Assembly (NCBI GenBank): GCA_937871735.1
Contig: CALMOI010000502.1
Location: 1 to 12,452 of the forward strand
Direction of reading: 5' to 3'
Length of the DNA: 12,452 nt
Source: an uncultured Comamonadaceae bacterium
Lineage (GTDB): Bacteria > Pseudomonadota > Gammaproteobacteria > Burkholderiales > Burkholderiaceae_C
Under the pieces are notes generated by a model. The model made no database searches, had not been told where the DNA came from, and was given only the letters and a program-made list of their open reading frames with translations. This document shows, one piece after another, positions 5,840 to 12,452 of the stretch; the stretch's first letter is position 1; each line of letters begins with the position of its first letter. The translations under genes were made by a program, and so were the position numbers.

Positions 5840-8536
5840 GTGTCCATGCATCCTTTCCCGATTTTGTTCATGCCTCGGTTGAAAGGCTTGTTGCTGCTTC
5901 TGGCGCTGTTCAGTGTGCTGACGATGGCGGCGGCGGTGTATCACGGCCTGCGCTTGCGCAGCGAGGCGTTGACCCACCATCGCAACATGGCCAGCAGCCT
6001 CACCCGCGTCGGCGAGCGCGAGCTGACCAGTACGCTGAGCACGGTTGAGCGCTTGCTCGCCCGCTATGGCAAGAACTGGCACGGGCTGGCGCAGTCAGCT
6101 CAATCTGACAAAGACCTGCGCGATGACATCGCCAAGCTGCCTGCGTTGCGTTCGATCTCGTTGATTGATGCTGACGGGCGCGTGCTGGCCAGCAGCTTGC
6201 CCGGCGCACGCGGCAAGCAATTGAGTGCCAGTGCCATCGCCGCGCTGATGCGTTCCCAAAGCGATGTCAATGGTGGCGCACTTCAAATCTCAGCGCCTTG
6301 GGTGGGGCGCGACATCACCGATGGTCAGCCCGCCAGCGCCCCGGTGAAGGTGCGCGATGAGCCTTATTTTTTCACCTTCTCATCCCCCGTAGAAAAAGAC
6401 AGCAAGTTGCCCGCCAGTGCCTTCAGCCCGATCTTGGTCGCCACGGTGAATGCTGATTTTTTCAGCAACATGCTGGCCAACATGCTGGAGCAGCCCGAGT
6501 TTGTGGCCGAGCTGTACAACTACAACGGCTTGCTGTTGGTGTCGACTCGGCCTGATGTGCATCCACCCGGCAGCAGTGCCGCCAACCAGCCCGTGTTTCG
6601 CCAATGGCTGCCTGACTACGAGTACGGCAGTTTGGATGTTGACGTGGGCACCCCGCAGGCGCAAGTGTTGGCTTTTCGCACGTCGCGCTACTACCCTTTG
6701 GTGCTGCAAGTGGAGCTCCCTTATCAAGCAGCCTTGAGCAATTGGCAGTCTGAATCCAGGCATTTGGCGGAAGGTGTGGCGGGCACCTTGGTTTTTGTGT
6801 CGCTGCTGACATGGTTGCTCTACCGCCAGCAGCGCCATCGCCACGCCGTGCAGGCGCGTGTCAAAACCGAAATTGCCCTTGCCGCACAGGTGTTTGAAGA
6901 CAGCTACGACGGCATTTTGGTCACCGATGCCGATTGCCGCATCTTGCGAGTCAACGCCGCCTTCACCGTCTCAACTGGCTACACCCAAGCAGAGGTGCAA
7001 GGCAAAACGCCGCGCTTGTTGGGTTCGGGTTTGCATGGCAAGGACTTTTACAAAACGATGTGGACAGCCGTGCGCAGAGACGGGCGTTGGCAAGGCGAGG
7101 TGGTCAATCGGCGCAAAAATGGTCAGGCCTACCACGAGCGCTTGGCTATCTCGACCGTGTTGGACGCGCGAGGCCAAGTGCTGCACTACATCGGCATGTT
7201 TGCCGACATCAGCGACATCAAACACCAAGAGTCTGAGCTGGCCCAAGCCCGCGACCGCGCCGAAGCCGCCAACCGTGCCAAGAGCCAGTTTCTGGCGGTG
7301 ATGTCGCATGAAATCCGCACACCGTTGAACGGCATTTTGGGCATGGCGCAACTGCTGCAAATGGCCCCGGCCAGCCCCGAAGAGCAGCAAGACTACGCCG
7401 CTACCATCACCGACTCCGGCCAAGTGCTGCTGACCTTGCTCAACGACATCTTGGACTTGTCCAAAGTCGAAGCCGGGCAAATGGACTTGCTGTTGGCCCC
7501 GGTCGATCCGGCGCAACAGTTGCAAGATGTGGTCACGCTGTTTGCGAAAACAGCCCAGCGCAAAGGCTTGGCCTTGCGCGCCGACACCAGCGCCTTGCCA
7601 CCGGGCGTGTGCTACCAATTGGATGCCATTCGGCTGCGGCAGATGCTCAACAACTTGGTCAGCAACGCGCTGAAGTTCACCTCGCAAGGCGAAGTCTGTT
7701 TGCGTTTGCAGCAAGAGCGGCGTGAGGGCGCGCAGGCGTGGCTGCGCTTTAGCGTGACCGACACCGGCATCGGCATTGCGTCAGACAAGCTGGCGCAGCT
7801 GTTCAAGCCCTTCTCGCAAGTAGACAGCTCCAGCACGCGACGCTTTGGGGGCACGGGCTTGGGCTTGTCCATCGTGTCCAGCTTGGCGCGACTGATGAAG
7901 GGCGAAGCTGGCGTGGACAGCACCGAAGGCCAGGGCTCCTGTTTTTGGTTCACCTTGCCAGTCGAGGTGGTTGAAGCGGTTGATGCGGTTGAAGCCGCCA
8001 TCACCTTGGTTGAAGCCCAGCCGCTGGACGTGCCCAGTGCGCCCAGCGCTGAAGTCCCCGCAGTTGCAACCATCTCCACAGGTGAACCTTGCATGGATTG
8101 CAGCGCGGGCCCGCCGCGCAACAGCGTGCTGGTGGTGGAGGACAACCCGGTCAACAGCCGCTTCATTCAACTGCTGCTGGAACGCTTGGGTTGCGGCCAA
8201 GTGCGAGTGGTCACCAACGGCCAAGAAGCCTTGGACGTGGTGCGAACCGGCTACGCCCCCGCGCTGGTGCTGATGGATTGCCAAATGCCCGTGATGGACG
8301 GCTACGAGGCCACACGCCAAATTCGCCACTGGCAGCAAACCCAGCGTGAAGCGGGGAAGACTTGCCCCCCCATCGCCATCGTGGCCCTGACGGCTGCGGC
8401 TTTTGATGCCGAGCGCGATGCCTGCTTGGCCGCTGGCATGGACGACTTTTTGACCAAGCCGGTGGTGATTGCCGCGCTCAAAGAAGTGCTGGCGCATTGG
8501 CTGCCGTCCGCAGCCACGCCAGCTTCTCCGAACTGA
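5840..8536 (+). CDS. Membrane hybrid sensor histidine kinase (periplasmic sensor, PAS, HisKA, HATPase, receiver)
   Basis: This protein of about 898 residues has a first membrane span (17-34), a large periplasmic region (about 35-310, probably a double Cache-like fold) and a second span (312-329). These are followed by a PAS domain (about 350-470), HisKA with MSHEIRTPLNG and phospho-acceptor His490, and a HATPase with NNLVSN (604-609), DTGIGI (641-646) and GGTGLG (670-675). The linker contains CMDC (751-754). A C-terminal receiver has acidic E767-D768, phospho-acceptor Asp813 in LMDCQMPVMDG and Lys873. No HPt domain follows, so an unlinked phosphotransferase is expected to relay the phosphate. 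GTG 5840 is chosen because GAGG at 5830-5833, overlapping the upstream stop, is 6 nt away, suggesting translational coupling. TTG 5834 and ATG 5846 are alternatives. Stimulus and output are unknown. Confidence 0.92.
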   Translation: MSMHPFPILFMPRLKGLLLLLALFSVLTMAAAVYHGLRLRSEALTHHRNMASSLTRVGERELTSTLSTVERLLARYGKNWHGLAQSAQSDKDLRDDIAKLPALRSISLIDADGRVLASSLPGARGKQLSASAIAALMRSQSDVNGGALQISAPWVGRDITDGQPASAPVKVRDEPYFFTFSSPVEKDSKLPASAFSPILVATVNADFFSNMLANMLEQPEFVAELYNYNGLLLVSTRPDVHPPGSSAANQPVFRQWLPDYEYGSLDVDVGTPQAQVLAFRTSRYYPLVLQVELPYQAALSNWQSESRHLAEGVAGTLVFVSLLTWLLYRQQRHRHAVQARVKTEIALAAQVFEDSYDGILVTDADCRILRVNAAFTVSTGYTQAEVQGKTPRLLGSGLHGKDFYKTMWTAVRRDGRWQGEVVNRRKNGQAYHERLAISTVLDARGQVLHYIGMFADISDIKHQESELAQARDRAEAANRAKSQFLAVMSHEIRTPLNGILGMAQLLQMAPASPEEQQDYAATITDSGQVLLTLLNDILDLSKVEAGQMDLLLAPVDPAQQLQDVVTLFAKTAQRKGLALRADTSALPPGVCYQLDAIRLRQMLNNLVSNALKFTSQGEVCLRLQQERREGAQAWLRFSVTDTGIGIASDKLAQLFKPFSQVDSSSTRRFGGTGLGLSIVSSLARLMKGEAGVDSTEGQGSCFWFTLPVEVVEAVDAVEAAITLVEAQPLDVPSAPSAEVPAVATISTGEPCMDCSAGPPRNSVLVVEDNPVNSRFIQLLLERLGCGQVRVVTNGQEALDVVRTGYAPALVLMDCQMPVMDGYEATRQIRHWQQTQREAGKTCPPIAIVALTAAAFDAERDACLAAGMDDFLTKPVVIAALKEVLAHWLPSAATPASPN
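7965..8014 (+). repeat. Short low-complexity tandem repeat in the kinase-receiver linker
   Basis: Near-identical codon blocks of the type GTT-GAA-GCG and GTT-GAT-GCG recur here and encode a Val-Glu-Ala/Val-Asp-Ala rich stretch just after the HATPase domain. The length of this linker probably varies between relatives through slippage. It has no obvious function beyond acting as a flexible spacer. Confidence 0.5.
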
Positions 8537-8545
8537 AACCCCATC

Positions 8546-9184
8546 ATGCTGAACTACCTGACCGTTCCTGTAACCCAATTCCAGCAAAACTGCTCCATCG
8601 TGTGGTGCGATGTGACGCGGCAAGCCGCCGTGATCGATCCGGGCGGCGATTTGAATGTGATCTTGAAAGAAGTCGAGCGCCTGAAAGTCACGCTCACGCA
8701 AATTTGGCTGACGCACGCCCACATTGACCACGCGGGCGGCACCGCCGAGCTGGCCGCCAAGTTGAAGCTGCCCATCATCGGCCCGCAGCGCGGTGACCAG
8801 TTTTGGATTGATGGCTTACCTGAGCAAAGCGTGATGTTTGGCTTCCCGATGTCTGACACCTTCACGCCCACGCGCTGGCTGGAAGATGGCGACACGGTGC
8901 AACTGGGCGAATCTACCGTGCAAGTGCGCCATTGTCCCGGTCACACGCCGGGCCACGTGGTGTTTTACTCGGCTGAGATGCAGCGCGCTTTTGTTGGCGA
9001 TGTGCTGTTTGCCGGTTCCATAGGCCGCACCGACTTCCCGCAGGGCGACCACGACACCTTGATTGCCAGCATCACCCAGCGGCTGTGGCCTATGGGCAAT
9101 GAGACGGTGTTCATTCCCGGCCACGGCCCGGAAAGCACGTTTGGCCGCGAGCGCAAGCTCAACCCCTACGTTGCAGGCACCTGA
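8546..9184 (+). CDS. Metallo-beta-lactamase-fold hydrolase, glyoxalase II-like (YcbL/GloC type)
   Basis: This 212-residue cytoplasmic protein has the complete binuclear metal site of the family: THAHIDH (H57, H59, D61, H62), GHTPGH (H133), GDVLFAGSIGRTDFP (D152) and IPGHGP (H193). Length and motif spacing match the short glyoxalase-II-like proteins typified by enterobacterial YcbL, which hydrolyse S-lactoylglutathione and similar thioesters. It lacks the long C-terminal substrate-binding extension of classical GloB. Specificity is therefore an inference; other thioester or persulfide hydrolases share the fold. The ATG at 8546 is 9 bp after the kinase stop and has no clear Shine-Dalgarno sequence, so translation probably depends on coupling with the upstream gene. 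It converges with the M48 protease gene 26 bp downstream. Confidence 0.93.
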   Translation: MLNYLTVPVTQFQQNCSIVWCDVTRQAAVIDPGGDLNVILKEVERLKVTLTQIWLTHAHIDHAGGTAELAAKLKLPIIGPQRGDQFWIDGLPEQSVMFGFPMSDTFTPTRWLEDGDTVQLGESTVQVRHCPGHTPGHVVFYSAEMQRAFVGDVLFAGSIGRTDFPQGDHDTLIASITQRLWPMGNETVFIPGHGPESTFGRERKLNPYVAGT

Positions 9185-9200
9185 GCGCGCACCTGCGCGC
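9185..9200. terminator. GC-only hairpin between convergent genes
   Basis: GCGCGC-ACCT-GCGCGC begins at the base after the hydrolase stop codon and fills most of the 26-bp gap before the stop codon of the opposing M48 gene. It is a perfect 6-bp stem with a 4-nt loop usable from both directions. It lacks a U-run on either strand, so it may act as a weak bidirectional terminator or 3'-end protector rather than a classic intrinsic terminator. Confidence 0.4.
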
Positions 9201-9210
9201 CGCTGCCGCT

Positions 9211-10125
9211 TCAGCCGCGCCGCGCGCGTTCGTACAGCGCCTCAACCTTGGGGACGTTGGCTTGAAGCTGGCGGATGCGATCTGGCCCGCTGGGGTGGGT
9301 GGACAAAAAGCCCAAACCGCCTTTGCCGCCGCTGACGGCGCTCATCTTTTGCCACAGTTGCACGCTGGCTTGAGGCCGGTAAGCGCCCCGCGCGGCGATT
9401 TCCAGGCCGACCAGATCGGCTTCGGTTTCATCGTCGCGGCTGTATTTGAGGGTCAGCAATTGCGTGCCGAGGTTGGCCGCCACATCGCCCATTTGGCCCA
9501 AGCCCAGCAGTTGCGCGCCCAAGCGCAGCCCCATGTTGGTGGCTTGGCTTTTGGCCAAGCGCTCGCGGGCGTGTTCGCGCAAGGCGTGGGCCATTTCGTG
9601 GCCCATGACCATCGCGGCCTCGTCGTCACTGAGCTTGAGGGTGTCCAAAATGCCGGTGTAGAAGGCGATCTTGCCGCCGGGCATGCACCACGCATTGATC
9701 TCTTTGCTGGCGATGACGTTGACTTCCCAGCGCCACTGGTTGACGCGCGGGTTCCACTGCGTGGAATACGGAATCAACCGGCGCGCCATGCTGCGCAAGC
9801 GCTGCACTTGCGGGTGGTTGTCGGGCATCAACGCGCCTTTGCTGCGGGCCTCGCCGATCACTTGCGTGTACTGCTGGGTGGCAGATTTTTCGAGTGTTTC
9901 GGCGGGCACCAGCTTGCGCATGCTGGAGGCGCTGCCCACATCGACCTGCGCCAACGCGGGGCCAGCGGCAGCGGCCCCGGCGGCCAACAAGAAGGCGCGG
10001 CGCTGTGACCACGGGCGGTGGTACTCAGCGTCATCTTGCGCAGCGGTGCTTGAGGGCACATGCGGCAAGTCAGAAGCGGGCCCGGTGAGGGAGAGAGAGG
10101 TTTTTGCGTCGCAGATCCAGCACAT
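9211..10125 (-). CDS. Exported M48-family zinc metalloprotease
   Basis: This 304-residue protein has the M48 zinc site HEMAH (176-180) with the third ligand Glu235 in the ETEADLVG segment. The prior helix GGKIAFYTGIL and the C-terminal STHPSGPDRI motif are also typical of the BepA/LoiP-like soluble M48 group, which clears misfolded envelope proteins. Near residues 41-59, QRRAFLLAAGAAAAGPALA is a twin-arginine-like signal with probable cleavage after Ala59. The Tat route is likely but not certain, since the residues around the RR pair only partly match the consensus. The ATG at 10125 was chosen; the reading frame could extend to a GTG at 10203, but that head looks non-genic. Ribosome site is weak for both. 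An odd MCWICD start places two cysteines at positions 2 and 5 ahead of the export signal. The gene is divergent from ampG. Confidence 0.9.
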   Translation of the reverse strand: MCWICDAKTSLSLTGPASDLPHVPSSTAAQDDAEYHRPWSQRRAFLLAAGAAAAGPALAQVDVGSASSMRKLVPAETLEKSATQQYTQVIGEARSKGALMPDNHPQVQRLRSMARRLIPYSTQWNPRVNQWRWEVNVIASKEINAWCMPGGKIAFYTGILDTLKLSDDEAAMVMGHEMAHALREHARERLAKSQATNMGLRLGAQLLGLGQMGDVAANLGTQLLTLKYSRDDETEADLVGLEIAARGAYRPQASVQLWQKMSAVSGGKGGLGFLSTHPSGPDRIRQLQANVPKVEALYERARRG

Positions 10126-10225
10126 AGTGAGCCAATAATAGTGTGATCGCGAGCCATAGGCATCTGCTGTTGTTTCAAAGCGTTCTTTGCCTCTTTCGCC
10201 CACGCCTCACTGTGAATGTCTGACC

Positions 10226-11644
10226 ATGCCTGAAACCTCATCTCCCGCTGCGGCTCCTGCCGACGCTGCGCCGCCTGCCCATGCTTGGTTGCAGGCGTGG
10301 CGCGTGTACCTTGAACCCTCCAGCTTGCGCATGTTGGCGCTGGGTTTTGCGGCGGGGCTGCCGCTGCTGCTGGTGTTGGGCACGCTGTCGTTTCGCCTGC
10401 GCGAGGCGGGCATTGACCGCAGCACCATCGGCCATTTGAGCTGGGTGGGGCTGGCTTATGGCTTCAAATGGGTGTGGGCACCGCTGGTGGACAGGTTGCC
10501 CATTCCGTGGCTGACGCGCAAGCTGGGGCGGCGGCGCAGTTGGCTGCTGCTGTCACAGGCGCTGATCATGCTGGGGCTGGTGGGCATGGCGCTGGCCGAT
10601 CCACGCGCCGCGCTAGAGCCCATCGTGTGGTGCGCGCTGGCGGTGGCTTTTGGCTCGGCCACGCAAGACATCGCGCTCGATGCCTTCCGCATTGAATCGG
10701 CCCACACCGAGCAGCAAGCCGCCTTGGCCGCCAGCTACCAAACCGGCTACCGCTTGGCCATGATCTGGGCTGGGGCGGGCGTGCTCTGGCTGGCCGCGTG
10801 GGCCGAAGTGCCGGGCGCTGCCCCCGCAGCCGCCGCTGCTGCCAGCACGCCCGAGGCCACCTTGGCGCTCAGCTATCAAAACGCGGCGTGGGCCAGCGCC
10901 TATTTGGTGATGTCGGTGTCGATGCTGGTGGGCGTGGTCACGGTGCTGTTCTCGCGTGAGCCCGCACAGGTGCCGCTACCGCCTGCCAAGAATGCCGCCG
11001 AATGGCTGCGCAGCGCGCTGGTCGAGCCCTTTGCCGACTTCATCTTGCGCTACCGCTGGCAGGCGGTGCTGATCTTGGCGCTGATTGCCATCTACCGCAT
11101 CAGCGACGTGGTGATGGGCATCATGGCCAATCCGTTTTACGTGGACATGGGCTACACCAAAGACGAGGTGGCGACCGTCACCAAAGTCTACGGCGTGGTG
11201 ATGACGCTGTTGGGTGCCTTCATTGGCGGCGTGATGGCAATGCGCTGGGGCGTGATGCGGGTGCTGATGCTGGGTGCTGCGCTGAGCGCCGCCACCAACT
11301 GGCTGTTCGCTTGGCTGGCCGGGCACGGACACGACGTGGTGGCGCTGATCGGCGTGGTGTCGGCAGACAACTTGGCCAGCGGCATTGCCTCAGCGGCTTT
11401 CATTGGCTATTTGTCCAGCCTGACCAACATCAACTACTCAGCCACGCAGTACGCGCTGTTCAGCTCCATGATGCTGTTGCTGCCTAAATTTGTGGCCGGG
11501 TTTTCGGGTGATTATGTGAACGCGCATGGCTATGCCGCCTTCTTCAATCACACCGCGTTGCTGGGTGTGCCGGTGCTGGTGCTGGTGGCATTGGCGGCAC
11601 GCTTGCAGCCGCCCGCCGGAGGTGAGCCGCCCGCTGTACGCTGA
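10226..11644 (+). CDS. ampG: Muropeptide permease AmpG (MFS transporter)
   Basis: AmpG imports GlcNAc-anhydroMurNAc-peptides from the periplasm across the inner membrane with protons, feeding peptidoglycan recycling. In species with AmpR it also affects beta-lactamase induction. The 472-residue product carries the family signatures LGFAAGLPLLL (39-49), IGHLSWVGLAYGFKWVWAPLVDR (split across 68-90), GRRRSW (101-106) and the DAFRIE/SYQTGYRLAMI region. It has roughly 12 to 14 hydrophobic spans, and length is close to the 491 residues of E. coli AmpG. An Ala-rich extramembrane insert lies at about 193-212. ATG 10226 aligns with the family start; a TTG at 10187 is in frame but has no support. The ribosome binding site is poor. 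It shares a 100-bp divergent promoter region with the envelope protease, in which I see no convincing promoter pair. No ampC, ampR or ampD is in the window. Confidence 0.93.
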   Translation: MPETSSPAAAPADAAPPAHAWLQAWRVYLEPSSLRMLALGFAAGLPLLLVLGTLSFRLREAGIDRSTIGHLSWVGLAYGFKWVWAPLVDRLPIPWLTRKLGRRRSWLLLSQALIMLGLVGMALADPRAALEPIVWCALAVAFGSATQDIALDAFRIESAHTEQQAALAASYQTGYRLAMIWAGAGVLWLAAWAEVPGAAPAAAAAASTPEATLALSYQNAAWASAYLVMSVSMLVGVVTVLFSREPAQVPLPPAKNAAEWLRSALVEPFADFILRYRWQAVLILALIAIYRISDVVMGIMANPFYVDMGYTKDEVATVTKVYGVVMTLLGAFIGGVMAMRWGVMRVLMLGAALSAATNWLFAWLAGHGHDVVALIGVVSADNLASGIASAAFIGYLSSLTNINYSATQYALFSSMMLLLPKFVAGFSGDYVNAHGYAAFFNHTALLGVPVLVLVALAARLQPPAGGEPPAVR

Positions 11645-11704
11645 ATCTGGGCCAAGCTGGGGGTTTGTCGCTTGATTTACCCCATCTTTACCCTAGCCCC
11701 AGAT
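11645..11704 (+). terminator. Long-range inverted repeat after ampG, possible terminator or control hairpin
   Basis: ATCTGGG (11645-11651), starting at the base after the ampG stop, is complementary to CCCAGAT (11698-11704). Inside it GGGGT (11660-11664) can pair with ACCCC (11679-11683). The loop is large and no T-run follows, so intrinsic termination is doubtful. It may be a 3' protective structure for ampG mRNA. Confidence 0.28.
11676..11697. promoter_or_regulatory. Direct repeat with 11-bp period, candidate OmpR-type regulator site
   Basis: TTTACCCCATC (11676-11686) is followed immediately by TTTACCCTAGC (11687-11697), identical at 9 of 11 positions. Head-to-tail repeats spaced by about one helical turn are the usual operator form for OmpR/PhoB-family regulators, and this one lies 63 bp upstream of such a regulator's start codon. 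Autoregulation is a reasonable inference, but no -10 or -35 is clear. Confidence 0.42.
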
Positions 11705-11760
11705 CCCGCTTTGCCCATTTGCGCCACCATCACTGACCGTTGTATTGGAGTTTTGTCACC

Positions 11761-12452
11761 GTGCCCCTGAACACCCATTTGCTGATGATTGAAGACGACT
11801 CGCGGCTGGCCACGATGGTCGGCGAGTATTTGAGCCAGTCTGGTTTTTCTTTCACTCACGCCACTTCGGGGCAAAGTGGTTTGGCGCAATTGCGTGCCGC
11901 ACCCGTGGGCTTGGTGATTTTGGATTTGATGCTGCCCGACATGGATGGCTTGGAAGTGTGCCGCCGTATTCGCGCCTTGCCCGGCGACTTGGCGCAGACC
12001 CCGATCCTGATGCTCACCGCCAAGGGCGACCCGATGGACCGCATCATCGGCCTGGAAATGGGCGCTGACGACTATGTGCCCAAGCCCTTTGAGCCGCGTG
12101 AGCTGCTGGCCCGCATCCGCGCCATCTTGCGCCGCCGCATTGACGGCCCGACCGATGCCGAAGCTGAGCCCCTGCACAAGCCCTTGCGCTTTGGCTCGAT
12201 GGAGATAGACCGCGATGCGCGTGTCGTGCGCATCAACAACCAAGCTTGTGACTTGACCGCTTACCAGTTTGACCTGCTGGTGGCGCTGGCCGAACGCGCA
12301 GGCCGCGTGCTGACGCGTGAGCAAATCATGGAAGCCGTGCGTGGACGCGAGTTGGAAGCGTTTGACCGCTCGATTGACGTTCACATGGGCCGTATTCGTG
12401 CGGCGATTGAGGTCGATGCCAAAAACCCGAAACGTATCTTGACCGTGCGTGG
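11761..12452 (+). CDS. OmpR/PhoB-family response regulator, C-terminal end cut by the window edge
   Basis: The frame from GTG 11761 runs open to the right edge, giving 230 residues. The receiver domain (about 6-120) has acidic E11-D12-D13, phospho-acceptor Asp55 in LDLMLPDMDG, Thr86 in MLTAKGD and Lys108 in YVPKPF. The winged-helix DNA-binding domain (about 140-230) has LRFGSMEIDRDAR, LTAYQFDLLVALAERAGRV, LTREQIMEAVRG and the recognition-helix stretch DRSIDVHMGRIRAAIE. Only the final hairpin of about 10-15 residues is missing. Translation starts at GTG with GGAG (11747-11750) 10 nt upstream; the first in-frame ATG is inside the first strand and cannot be the start. It probably regulates transcription with a partner sensor kinase encoded just beyond the window. 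Whether the upstream hybrid kinase can also signal to it cannot be judged. Confidence 0.94.
   Translation, partial: MPLNTHLLMIEDDSRLATMVGEYLSQSGFSFTHATSGQSGLAQLRAAPVGLVILDLMLPDMDGLEVCRRIRALPGDLAQTPILMLTAKGDPMDRIIGLEMGADDYVPKPFEPRELLARIRAILRRRIDGPTDAEAEPLHKPLRFGSMEIDRDARVVRINNQACDLTAYQFDLLVALAERAGRVLTREQIMEAVRGRELEAFDRSIDVHMGRIRAAIEVDAKNPKRILTVR

Noticed and set aside
10126..10203. N-terminal extension of the M48 protease to a GTG at 10203
   Set aside because: It would add 26 residues of unlikely composition and almost reach the ampG start, leaving little room for divergent promoters. Not excluded absolutely.
11677..12384. Minus-strand reading frame of 235 codons at the right end
   Set aside because: It is the shadow of the plus-strand response regulator, whose receiver and winged-helix motifs are unmistakable.
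1..12452. Anti-phage or mobile-element system, CRISPR array, tRNA or insertion sequence
   Set aside because: No repeat arrays, transposase, integrase, toxin or nuclease motifs or tRNA folds were seen. The AAA protein alone does not justify a defence-system claim.

Overview
The window looks like a chromosomal segment of a GC-rich betaproteobacterium, most likely Burkholderiales and probably Comamonadaceae. That placement rests on the GTP-type PEP carboxykinase, the overall protein style and the codon usage; it is an inference, and no rRNA or other phylogenetic marker is present. I see no tRNA, CRISPR array, insertion sequence, prophage or obvious horizontally acquired block. Eight protein genes plus one very small one fill almost all of the sequence.

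Layout. (1) 1-814, minus: N-terminal part of pckG, which runs off the left edge. It is preceded at 815-1010 by an unusually AT-rich, dyad-rich control region with a leader hairpin, two small dyads and a 20-bp perfect palindrome. (2) 1053-1193, minus: a 46-residue single-pass membrane peptide with its own intrinsic terminator. (3) 1388-3697, plus: a 769-residue tandem AAA ATPase of unknown function, convergent with (4) 3710-4864, minus: a class V PLP aminotransferase of the alanine-glyoxylate type. (5) 5007-9184, plus: a likely three-gene operon made of a secreted family 3 solute-binding protein, a membrane hybrid histidine kinase and a small glyoxalase-II-like metallo-hydrolase. A possible FNR/ANR-type box lies in the divergent promoter region upstream. 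(6) 9211-10125, minus: an exported M48 zinc metalloprotease. (7) 10226-11644, plus: the muropeptide permease ampG, divergent from the protease. (8) 11761 to the right edge: an OmpR/PhoB-type response regulator starting with GTG, lacking only its last residues.

Themes. There is central carbon metabolism (pckG, possibly the aminotransferase), envelope maintenance and peptidoglycan recycling (M48 protease, ampG) and two signal-transduction loci. The most notable are the binding-protein plus hybrid-kinase pair, which has no ABC permease or ATPase genes and looks like a two-gene version of a BvgS-like sensor, and the orphan double-AAA protein with an unassigned N-terminal third. Several non-coding elements (pckG leader hairpin, 20-bp palindrome, FNR-like box, 11-bp-spaced direct repeat before the response regulator) are testable regulatory candidates.
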